6,596 nucleotides of DNA from UBA6902 sp964393845 (lineage in GTDB: Bacteria > Nitrospirota > Thermodesulfovibrionia > UBA6902): NCBI GenBank assembly GCA_964393845.1, contig CAYMUX010000138.1, positions 1-6,596 on the forward strand. The letters are read 5' to 3'. The notes under the pieces were generated by a model. The model did no database searches and was not told where the DNA came from. It worked only from the letters and a program-made list of their open reading frames with translations. A program made the translations under genes and the position numbers. Positions 1 through 6,596 of this stretch are shown in pieces; position 1 is the first letter of the stretch, and each line of letters starts with the position of its first letter.

Positions 1-24
1 ATAGTTGCCTGACAAGTCTTCAAA

Positions 25-57
25 TCCCCCCTGCCCCCCTTTTCTAAAGGGGGGGGA
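25..57. repeat. C/G-tract intergenic hairpin repeat
   Basis: Two runs of six C (26-31 and 34-39), separated by TG, are followed by TTTTCTAAA and a run of eight G (49-56). The second C run plus TTT (34-42) pairs perfectly with AAAGGGGGG (46-54), giving a 9-bp stem with a 3-base loop; the first C run could compete for the same G tract. It lies downstream of the minus-strand tamB-like gene but about 90 bases past its stop. No U tract follows the stem on that strand, so it is not a standard intrinsic terminator. Similar C6TTT/AAAG6 hairpins are, as I recall, dispersed intergenic repeats in Nitrospirota and deltaproteobacterial genomes. The pairing is seen directly; the repeat-family status is inference. 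Confidence 0.55.
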
Positions 58-148
58 CAACATTAAGTATATCCTGATTCATAGATTTTACCCACACTTT
101 CCCACGATGAGCCTGATTTATTATTGTCCGTTTCCTGTTTTTCATTTT

Positions 149-3100
149 TTATTTGAATTCAAATTTGTATTTTAGATCTACCCCTGCGCTGCCGATCTCA
201 TTTCTCGAGCCGACAACGGAGATATTTTTATCAATCTTATACTCAAGCTTAACAACACTTTCTTCCGCCGTTCCGATAGCCGTGGAATATGTCACAAACA
301 GTTTATCCTCGAACAACCGCTTGCCGATAGTTACCTTTGGAACAGACGCCCCCCCTGTAGTCGTGTGCGGTTCAATCTCGAATCTTTCAACACCGGTGTA
401 ATATTGAAACTTCTCCTCTACTGTATCCTGAATAACGCCTGTAAGAATGGCTGCAGCTTCACCTGCAGCAATACCGCTTTCAATTCCCTTTGCCCCCTTG
501 CCGGTCCGGCCTACCGTCAGTAAAGCAAGTATGTCCGTTTCCGACAGCGGAGGATCTGAAAAGAGGGACAAAGTGAATTTGTCCATTGTGCCGTCCAGGG
601 TAAGCTTAACGTAATAATTACTAATATATGTATCGGCAACAATATGAAAAACAGGAGAAATGCTGTTTGGTTCTACAAAATCTACACTGCTGCCATCGAG
701 GATATTAAATTCATTACTTCTAAAATATACAGTGCCTTCATTTGCCTCAATTCTGCCGAGCAGTCCCCTGCGCGCAACACTCCCCGTAAGATTGAGCGCA
801 ATTTTAACGGGTGTTCTAGCAATATTGTTGTCAATGATAATATTGTCAGTACCCGTGATGTGTACATTTAATAAAGTTTTTGCAAGAAATTCCGGATATT
901 CGGCCTTCTTCTTGTCAACCTCCTTGAGTCCGAGCAGCCAGCTTTTCCATTCAATTCTTTTCGTATACCGGGCCCTTTTGATGTCAATATTACCCGTCAC
1001 ACTTGAACCCTTTGAAGAATTCTCATAGAACAGTCTTCCATCCAGGGCTGCACTGAGCCCTTCCGCCGGTTTAATTTTAATTCCATTGAAATCAGCAGAC
1101 ATAAAAAATCTCTTAAAAGATAGTCCATCAAGATATCCTGCCCCGGATATGATTATGGAGCCGCCGGCAAATTTGGCGCTGATTGAATCAAATGCAATCC
1201 GGTCTTTTTTCAAAAAGAAGGCGCCGTTTACAGGACCGATTTTGTAGGGGACATCCGACAATGCCGCAGATGCATCGCTTATGCTTACCTGTCCATCAAC
1301 TTCCGGCCTCTTCCATGTTCCTGTTATATCGACTTCAAAACCGCCCCGGCCTCTTAACGACGCAATTTTATCATTCATTACCTTCAGAGGCGCAATTTCC
1401 ATATTACCTTTCAAATGCATGTTGTAGCCGCTGAAAATATTTACGGTGCCCTCTGCGAATAAATCAGCATCTTTGCCGGTCAGGAAAAAGGATTTGATTC
1501 GGAGTTCTTTACCGTTAAGCTCAACATCAATATCCTCCCGGTTTGTGAAATCGTATCCGTACAAACTCAGTGCTGCGTAATTAAATTTTGATTTCACTGC
1601 AATTTTATCCCCCTGACCTTCCAGTTTCACGCCGCCTTCCAGAGAAACCAGAAAATCCTCCGGGACTTCTTTTAAAAAGCCCGACAGGAGGAAATCGTAT
1701 CTGCCTTTATTAAATCTTGCATTTACATTCCATAATATCCTGTCTGAAAAGAGAACGCTTGCATCAGCCTTGACCAGGCCGTCAATTAAGCTTCCCTCTG
1801 CATCGAGTTTTTTATTCTTAAGTGTTCCTGTTATTGCGCCTTTCCCGGCGCGAACGCCTTTGAGCAGTGTTTCATCGATAGTTGCCGAAAATTTCAATTC
1901 CGGATTATCGATTGACCCTGATCCGCTCATATCAAGTCCGAAGATCATATCAAAAGGATAATGATAATTATTGAAAGCTGAGAAATCATGTAAATGAATC
2001 TTCTTTGATAAGACCGAGATATTAAAATTTTTATTAAAAAATAAAGTCCCTTTTGCCTCAAGATTCGATTTAGCCTTATATGCCTTTAATGACTTGAATT
2101 CTATTTCTTTCGGTCGCAGCTCATAATTAACGGCGACTTTGTCTAATTGCCGGCCATATATATTGCCGCTGCTGACGATCAATTCACCGGGACTGACGAA
2201 ATTATCAGGACCACCTTCAAATGAGACCTTGCCGCTGACAAGTCCTGATACAGGAACCTCCCTGTAGGACTCTTTAATAAAAGGCTTGATATCGACATTC
2301 CTGAATTCAGCCTTAGCTTTATAAAAGGGTGCCTTAAAAGAAAAAAGCCCTTCTGCCTTTCTAAAGTCGATTGTTCCTGAAACATTGCATTCTGCGTCAT
2401 CCTGACTGATTACCAGCCGGTCAACTAAAAGAGAGCTTATCCTGTATCTCAGATCAGCAGATGCCTTTGTAAATTTAATACCATGGACACTGCCGGATTC
2501 CGCTGCAACCTTTCCTTTTATCTCCGGGTCTATGGCAGGCCCCTTTGCAGTACCCTCAAACCTTACAGGAGCAGACAGCCCTGTATAATAAGGGGCCGTC
2601 AAATCAGCGACATCCGCGCTGTCCAGCTTCAAATTAAGATCCAGTGTTTCCTTATTGAGATCTATGATTCCATCAAGAAACAGTTTTGAACTGTCAGCGG
2701 AAAGGACCGAATCTTTGAGCCATAGAATATTGTCCCTCAATTCAACTGCAGCGCCGGCAGAGGAGAGCCTGTCCAATACATTCCCTTCCTTATGGGAGGT
2801 ATTGCGATAATTAACATTCGCGATCACCTCGATATCATGTCCGTTTTCTTGATTAAGCTTGAAGTCTCCGAAAATTTTACCTTCAGGAAACGGCGGCTCC
2901 CATTCTATATACTTAAAGAATTGAGGGCTGTTAATGTCGGTAATATGGACATCAGCCATGTAATCCCAGCCGGGAATCATTATGTGTCCGTCTCCTTCAA
3001 TTTTTCCGTTGTAGGTATGCGCCTTAAATCCTTTTAAAGCAAACTTTTTGTCTTCATAAGTTAATTCTCCTTCCATATCATCAATAGGCAGGGTCTCCAA

Positions 3101-4132
3101 CAGGGCATTTTTAAGTTTCGCTTTTCCTTCCCCCACAATATCCGGATAAATGCCCTTAATCGTTCCATTCAACGAAAGCTCGCCGGTTATATTATCATCG
3201 ACTTCTAATATCTCCATTAATGTTTCAAGATAAAACCGGCTGTCGGTTTTTAAATCAAGATCAAACCCGGGCCACTTTGAATCCCCGCGCCGGACCAGTC
3301 TGACAGAACCTTCAAAAGACAGCGCCCCGTCTTTTTTCTGTTTCAGGGGATACATTTTATTAATTGTGGACGCATATATCTTAGTTTTAACTGAAAGACT
3401 GCCGTCTTTAATTTTTCCTTCATCTGAAAGAAATATATCACCATCAGCCGAAAAAGAAGAGTCGGATGAGTAGATATTTATCCCTGCTACTTCAATCCTG
3501 TTATTTTTAATCTTTATTTTCCCGTCAAAACTTCCATCCAATTCCAATTGATTCGCCAGCCTTAATGTCCCCTTTTTCAGTAAAACTGTTATCGTGTAAG
3601 ATATACCTTTTGGGACCATGTCCAGATACAGACCGCTCCCTGAAATGCCGGATAATTTATCTGCGCTGCTGTATGCCACATTACCGTCTGTCAGTTTAAT
3701 ATTCTTCAGGCTTACCCTGTATTTCCCCTCTTCTCCTATAAGGTCCGATTTCCCCAGGTTTTCAATTATCCTCTGAAGATCATTCTCGCCCGCGATCAAG
3801 TCGGGCTCATGTAATGTCAGTTTTCTTACCCTTATCTCCCTTGACAACAGACTCAGTAAATCAATATAAGCACGTGTCTTTGTGATCCAGAGGAGACGGT
3901 TTCCGTCTTTGTCAAAAAGCTTAAATCCCTTGGCCTGAACATAAAAGGGAAAGAGATTGATGACTGCTTTATCAATAATTATTCTTTCCCCTGTGGCATT
4001 TTCAAGCACAGGGATAAGGATTCTTTTTATGGAATTTGATAAATAGGGGCCCCTGAGAAGAAAAAACAGAATACCGATGGACAGTATAATTGACCCTAAA
4101 ATTATAGCTACTTTTGCTTTTCTGCTTTTCAT
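149..4132 (-). CDS. tamB: TamB-family translocation/assembly module (AsmA-like, DUF490) inner-membrane-anchored protein
   Basis: This large envelope protein of 1327 residues is close in length to Escherichia coli TamB (about 1260). Basic residues (KSRKAK) at 2-7 precede one hydrophobic membrane anchor at about 8-26. An AsmA-like N-terminal part follows, then a very long run of amphipathic beta strands repeating 'GxxxxDG..', as expected of the hydrophobic-groove proteins that bridge the periplasm. The C-terminal TamB domain carries the typical segment PPLSETDILALLTVGR at about 1193-1208, and the chain ends in alternating beta residues (YKFEFK). Known relatives assist outer-membrane protein assembly with TamA or BamA, or move phospholipid between the membranes. 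The ATG at 4132 is preferred. A TTG at 4144 is also open (1331 residues), with an in-frame TAA two codons further upstream. The only purine-rich ribosome-site candidate, AAGAG (4145-4149), abuts the TTG but is 12 bases from the ATG. No tamA/Omp85 gene is adjacent in the window. The family call is firm; the exact client is unknown. Confidence 0.93.
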   Translation of the reverse strand: MKSRKAKVAIILGSIILSIGILFFLLRGPYLSNSIKRILIPVLENATGERIIIDKAVINLFPFYVQAKGFKLFDKDGNRLLWITKTRAYIDLLSLLSREIRVRKLTLHEPDLIAGENDLQRIIENLGKSDLIGEEGKYRVSLKNIKLTDGNVAYSSADKLSGISGSGLYLDMVPKGISYTITVLLKKGTLRLANQLELDGSFDGKIKIKNNRIEVAGINIYSSDSSFSADGDIFLSDEGKIKDGSLSVKTKIYASTINKMYPLKQKKDGALSFEGSVRLVRRGDSKWPGFDLDLKTDSRFYLETLMEILEVDDNITGELSLNGTIKGIYPDIVGEGKAKLKNALLETLPIDDMEGELTYEDKKFALKGFKAHTYNGKIEGDGHIMIPGWDYMADVHITDINSPQFFKYIEWEPPFPEGKIFGDFKLNQENGHDIEVIANVNYRNTSHKEGNVLDRLSSAGAAVELRDNILWLKDSVLSADSSKLFLDGIIDLNKETLDLNLKLDSADVADLTAPYYTGLSAPVRFEGTAKGPAIDPEIKGKVAAESGSVHGIKFTKASADLRYRISSLLVDRLVISQDDAECNVSGTIDFRKAEGLFSFKAPFYKAKAEFRNVDIKPFIKESYREVPVSGLVSGKVSFEGGPDNFVSPGELIVSSGNIYGRQLDKVAVNYELRPKEIEFKSLKAYKAKSNLEAKGTLFFNKNFNISVLSKKIHLHDFSAFNNYHYPFDMIFGLDMSGSGSIDNPELKFSATIDETLLKGVRAGKGAITGTLKNKKLDAEGSLIDGLVKADASVLFSDRILWNVNARFNKGRYDFLLSGFLKEVPEDFLVSLEGGVKLEGQGDKIAVKSKFNYAALSLYGYDFTNREDIDVELNGKELRIKSFFLTGKDADLFAEGTVNIFSGYNMHLKGNMEIAPLKVMNDKIASLRGRGGFEVDITGTWKRPEVDGQVSISDASAALSDVPYKIGPVNGAFFLKKDRIAFDSISAKFAGGSIIISGAGYLDGLSFKRFFMSADFNGIKIKPAEGLSAALDGRLFYENSSKGSSVTGNIDIKRARYTKRIEWKSWLLGLKEVDKKKAEYPEFLAKTLLNVHITGTDNIIIDNNIARTPVKIALNLTGSVARRGLLGRIEANEGTVYFRSNEFNILDGSSVDFVEPNSISPVFHIVADTYISNYYVKLTLDGTMDKFTLSLFSDPPLSETDILALLTVGRTGKGAKGIESGIAAGEAAAILTGVIQDTVEEKFQYYTGVERFEIEPHTTTGGASVPKVTIGKRLFEDKLFVTYSTAIGTAEESVVKLEYKIDKNISVVGSRNEIGSAGVDLKYKFEFK

Positions 4133-4164
4133 AGATAGTTTCAACTCTTAAAACACCAGATGGT

Positions 4165-4194
4165 ATAATACCTAAACAAAAAGATAGGCGTCAA
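4165..4194 (-). promoter_or_regulatory. sigma70-like promoter of the tamB-like gene
   Basis: Read on the minus strand, TTGACG (4189-4194) lies 18 bases from TATTAT (4165-4170); each box matches the consensus at five of six positions. Transcription would start near 4158, leaving a leader of about 25 bases before the ATG at 4132. That leader length favours the ATG over the upstream TTG. No operator-like symmetry stands out next to it. The assignment rests on the sequence match and position only. Confidence 0.6.
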
Positions 4195-4230
4195 TTTAGC
4201 GGTAAGCTCTAAGCAGTATTCGGTTAGCCC

Positions 4231-4343
4231 TTAACAGGCTGTTTAAAACTGTCATTTCGACCCCCGATAATTATCGGGATAAACTCCGGGAGAAATCTTA
4301 ATATGAGATGACAAATGATTATAGTTTTTCAACAGTCTATTAA
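4231..4343. repeat. MITE-like element with terminal inverted repeats
   Basis: The left end TTAACAGGCTGTTTAAAACT (4231-4250) matches the reverse complement of 4323-4343 with three mismatches and one single-base indel. Just inside, GTCATTTC (4251-4258) pairs with GAGATGAC (4305-4312) with one G-T mismatch. The centre holds a perfect 16-bp palindrome, CCCGATAATTATCGGG (4263-4278), and a small CTCCGGGAG hairpin (4284-4292). There is no reading frame of note, so a mobile origin would need a transposase elsewhere. The outermost TTAA or TA is palindromic, so a target duplication cannot be told from the repeat end. It fills the gap between the tamB-like promoter and the tRNA promoter. Symmetry is seen directly; the MITE label is inference. 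Confidence 0.6.
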
Positions 4344-4354
4344 TAAAAAGAGAA

Positions 4355-4382
4355 TTGAATTATACTTTTTTATCAATATAAT
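4355..4382 (+). promoter_or_regulatory. sigma70-like promoter of the tRNA-Ala gene
   Basis: TTGAAT (4355-4360) and a perfect TATAAT (4377-4382) are separated by 16 bases of AT-rich sequence. Transcription would begin near 4389, about 18 bases before the first base of the mature tRNA. The -35 box begins only 12 bases after the inverted-repeat element ends, so the element's right end directly borders this promoter. Confidence 0.6.
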
Positions 4383-4407
4383 AATTTATGTCCTATAGCT
4401 AATATAA

Positions 4408-4483
<76 letters not shown>

Positions 4484-4536
4484 TTATTTAGTGTCTGTTT
4501 ATAAATGCAGTAAGACGATTAAATAAGTTTGTCATT

Positions 4537-5070
4537 TTAAAAAACCCAGCCGCCGAATTGCCACTTGTAAAATTCATTGCGATTAAAATATGCAAAGTTC
4601 TCCACTTTCCAGATACTCTTGTCTTTCCCCATCCTCTCAACCTTAAGCTTAATCCTGCTGTCAGAAGCCCCTGTCCCGAATCCGGTTACTGATACCATTA
4701 ATCCCGCTTCTCCTGATTCACCCCTAAACAGTACTGGCTTGCTCACAATTATTGCATCAATACCAGGCATAAGAGATTCAACCTTCTCCTTCCTGAAATA
4801 TTCCTTAACAAACATTATTCCCTCTTCAACAAACTCTCTCGCCTCTGCAGATGTAAGTTCATCCTTTTTGATTCCGATATACTTAATACCCAGCAATTCA
4901 ATACCAGAGACATCTGCCGGATAAGTCATTTCATGAGACTGAAAATATTCCTTGACCGGATCATTTCCTGAGCAGGCGGTAAGCAGAACCAGTACTGCTG
5001 AAGATAAAGTGCAGATCGTAACTAAGGTTGAAGACAGGCAATGACGAAGAAGAATTAACATTTTATTCAT
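4537..5070 (-). CDS. Predicted lipoprotein of unknown function
   Basis: A 177-residue protein that I do not recognise. The N-terminus has basic residues (K3, R9), a hydrophobic stretch at about 12-30 and a lipobox LTAC ending at Cys33, so signal peptidase II processing would leave a mature lipoprotein of about 145 residues. Serine, not aspartate, follows the cysteine, which by the E. coli Lol rule would favour the outer membrane; that rule may not hold in this organism. The mature part starts with a charged segment (DPVKEYFQ), has a Glu/Lys-rich probable helix at about 70-100, then alternating beta-like residues, and ends in an aromatic-rich tail (FYKWQFGGWVF). No catalytic motif is visible. 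The ATG at 5070 is the first possible start, since an in-frame TGA lies 12 bases upstream; Met4 (5061) is an alternative. Neither has a clear Shine-Dalgarno site. It follows hsdR on the same strand after 121 bases and may or may not share its transcript. Confidence 0.8.
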   Translation of the reverse strand: MNKMLILLRHCLSSTLVTICTLSSAVLVLLTACSGNDPVKEYFQSHEMTYPADVSGIELLGIKYIGIKKDELTSAEAREFVEEGIMFVKEYFRKEKVESLMPGIDAIIVSKPVLFRGESGEAGLMVSVTGFGTGASDSRIKLKVERMGKDKSIWKVENFAYFNRNEFYKWQFGGWVF

Positions 5071-5191
5071 CTGGAATTTATATCATGAATGCATTGTTAA
5101 AAACAAGAAGACCGCCAGTTTATCTTCACAACCAAAAAGAACGACAACATGGAGAACAAGCGGAATCTAGCGACGCCAGAAAGCGATTACT

Positions 5192-6596
5192 TTAAGTCTG
5201 GTTCACAAAATGATCCGCCAATAACTCCGCCTGCTTCAGGACGGTATCAATTGCTTTTTGCTGTTTGTCCGGCGGATAACCGTATTTGGTCAATGTCCTT
5301 TTTACAATCACCATAAGCCTTGCCCTGGCGCTTTCGCGTATGGTCCAATCTATGGTAGCGTTGGCCTTTACCTTCGCTGTAATTTCTCTTGCAATCAATT
5401 TAAGCTGCTCATCACCCAACACCTGAACCGCGCTGTCGTTTACCTCCAGCGCGTCATAGAAAGCCAATTCTTCCTCTGACATGCCGAGCTTGACGCCTCT
5501 CTGGTCTGCCGCCTTAATCTCTCTTGCAAGCTCAATCAATTCCTGAATGATCTCCGCTGTCGAAAGCAAATTGTTCTGATACTTCCTGAGGGCTGTTTCA
5601 AGCATTTCAAGTAAGGCCTTGCTTTTCACCAAATTAGTTTTTGCACGGCTGCGTACTTCATCATTGAGAATCTTCTTCAGCAATTCAAGGGCAAGGTTTT
5701 GATGCTTCATCCCCTTTATCTCTAACAAAAATTCCTCTGACAGAATAGAGATTTCAGGCTTCTTTATCCCTGCTGCATCAAAGATATCTATCACCTTGTC
5801 CGAACTCAACGCCTCATCAACGATCTGCTTTATTGCTGTTTCAATATCTCTGTCCGGCCTGCCTGTACCGTCCCCGGTAAACTTTACAAGCCTGGCCTTT
5901 ACTGCCTGAAAGAAGGCAACTTCATCCTTTACCGCCATTGCCTCTTCGTGTGGTATGGACAGTGCAAACGCCTTGCTCAGCAAAGTCACTTCATTAATGA
6001 AACGGCTCTTGCCGTCTGCCAAACCTAAGATGTGTTCCTCTGCCTGCAGGATGATTGAGAGCCTGTCTTTCGGTGACGCTGTAAAGAACCGTCTGTAATT
6101 AAATCCTGTTCCAGGATAATTGCCGTAATAAGCTGTCGGTTCCGCCACCATGATAGCTTCTTTGGTTTTACTTTCTTCAAAGAAAAGCTGGCGTACTACT
6201 TCCAGCTTTTCCAGCATTGCTTCTATTGCCTTTCCCTGTGTTTCCGCAGGGTCGCCCTTACCGCCTGAATCAGAATAGAAAGCCAATGCCTTTTTGAGGT
6301 CTGTTGCAATACCCAGATAATCTACAACCAGTCCGCCGGGCTTATCCTTGAATACCCTGTTCACCCTTGCTATGGCCTGCATCAAGGTATGTCCCCTCAT
6401 CGGTTTATCAATATACATCGTATGCAGGCAAGGCGCGTCAAAACCTGTAAGCCACATATCACGGACGATAACCAGCTTCATCGGGTCTGCCGGGTCTTTC
6501 ATTCTGTCAGATAAAGCCTTGCGCTGCGCCTTGGTGGTGTGCTGCCTCTGCATAACCGGGCCGTCGGCGCTGGATGCGGTCATAACAACTTTGATT
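5192..6596 (-). CDS. hsdR: Type I restriction enzyme R subunit, C-terminal part (cut by window edge)
   Basis: HsdR is the ATP-dependent DNA translocase and endonuclease subunit of type I restriction-modification complexes, acting with HsdM and HsdS. This is the C-terminal part, about 468 residues. The frame stays open through 6596 (codons for I-K-V-V precede the Met at 6583), so that Met is internal and the N-terminal nuclease and first helicase domain lie outside. Visible are the second RecA-like domain, with the motif V region DMWLTGFDAP (GFD at 6437-6445) and motif VI QAIARVNR (6356-6379), followed by VVDYLGIA. A long helical C-terminal region follows, ending in KYGYPP (5270-5287) and QAELLADHF, typical of the HindI-like R-subunit C-terminal domain (DUF3387). 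The visible part has no frameshift or internal stop, so the gene may be intact. hsdM or hsdS would have to lie upstream, beyond the window, because the next gene downstream is an unrelated lipoprotein. Confidence 0.93.
   Translation of the reverse strand, partial: IKVVMTASSADGPVMQRQHTTKAQRKALSDRMKDPADPMKLVIVRDMWLTGFDAPCLHTMYIDKPMRGHTLMQAIARVNRVFKDKPGGLVVDYLGIATDLKKALAFYSDSGGKGDPAETQGKAIEAMLEKLEVVRQLFFEESKTKEAIMVAEPTAYYGNYPGTGFNYRRFFTASPKDRLSIILQAEEHILGLADGKSRFINEVTLLSKAFALSIPHEEAMAVKDEVAFFQAVKARLVKFTGDGTGRPDRDIETAIKQIVDEALSSDKVIDIFDAAGIKKPEISILSEEFLLEIKGMKHQNLALELLKKILNDEVRSRAKTNLVKSKALLEMLETALRKYQNNLLSTAEIIQELIELAREIKAADQRGVKLGMSEEELAFYDALEVNDSAVQVLGDEQLKLIAREITAKVKANATIDWTIRESARARLMVIVKRTLTKYGYPPDKQQKAIDTVLKQAELLADHFVNQT

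Noticed and set aside
25..57. Intrinsic terminator of the tamB-like gene
   Set aside because: The hairpin is about 90 bases past the stop codon and is not followed by a U tract on the minus strand.
46..82. Tiny minus-strand frame starting ATG at 82 (MNQDILNVVPPL)
   Set aside because: Only 12 codons, ending in the hairpin repeat, with no ribosome site or conservation argument.
153..3037. Numerous open frames of about 60-120 codons on the plus strand, and short minus-strand ones at 682-867 and 2179-2400
   Set aside because: All lie inside the tamB-like coding sequence in other frames, have no recognisable protein features and overlap a firmly supported 1327-residue gene; they are shadows.
4484..4526. 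Possible hairpin after the tRNA: TTATTTA (4484-4490) with TAAATAA (4520-4526), plus GTCT/AGAC inside
   Set aside because: The stem is short, AT-only outside, interrupted by an internal loop and has a 16-base apical loop; it is too weak to call as a terminator, though no better one is visible between the tRNA and the converging lipoprotein gene.
4577..4924. A 115-codon plus-strand open frame
   Set aside because: It is antisense to the lipoprotein gene, which has a proper signal peptide and lipobox; the plus-strand frame shows no such features.
5077..5106. Possible minus-strand promoter for the lipoprotein gene: TTGTTT (5101-5106), 18 bases, TATAAA (5077-5082)
   Set aside because: The -35 match is poor and transcription would start at the ATG itself, leaving no leader; it could be chance in AT-rich DNA.
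5258..5479. A 73-codon plus-strand open frame
   Set aside because: It is antisense to the conserved C-terminal domain of hsdR.

Overview
The window looks like ordinary chromosomal DNA from a Gram-negative (diderm) bacterium. A TamB/AsmA-type envelope protein, a lipoprotein with a lipobox and the style of the intergenic repeats all point that way. The base composition (moderately AT-leaning by eye) and the repeats (a CCCCCCTTT...AAAGGGGGG hairpin and a TTAACAG...CTGTT inverted-repeat element) recall Nitrospirota or the former Deltaproteobacteria. That placement comes from memory of such genomes, not from a search.

Layout, left to right. Bases 1-148 are non-coding and carry a C/G-tract hairpin repeat. 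Bases 149-4132 on the minus strand encode a full-length TamB-family protein of 1327 residues, with its own sigma70-like promoter at 4165-4194. Bases 4231-4343 hold a 113-bp element with about 20-bp terminal inverted repeats, resembling a MITE and lying exactly between two divergent promoters. A second good promoter (4355-4382, plus strand) drives a complete tRNA-Ala (anticodon CGC, CCA encoded) at 4408-4483. Bases 4537-5070 (minus) encode an unrecognised 177-residue predicted lipoprotein. From 5192 to the right edge (minus) runs the C-terminal part of a type I restriction enzyme R subunit (HsdR), whose N-terminal part lies outside the window.

Functional reading. The TamB-like protein and the lipoprotein belong to the cell envelope. 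The tRNA is housekeeping. HsdR is the translocase/nuclease subunit of a restriction-modification system whose M and S partners, if present, should lie upstream of it beyond base 6596. Nothing links these genes into one pathway. A type I restriction gene on the 3' side of a tRNA gene raises the possibility of a genomic-island boundary, but no duplicated tRNA end is visible here. I found no CRISPR array, no transposase gene and no evidence of a new multi-gene system. The most distinctive unexplained structure is the small inverted-repeat element between the two promoters.
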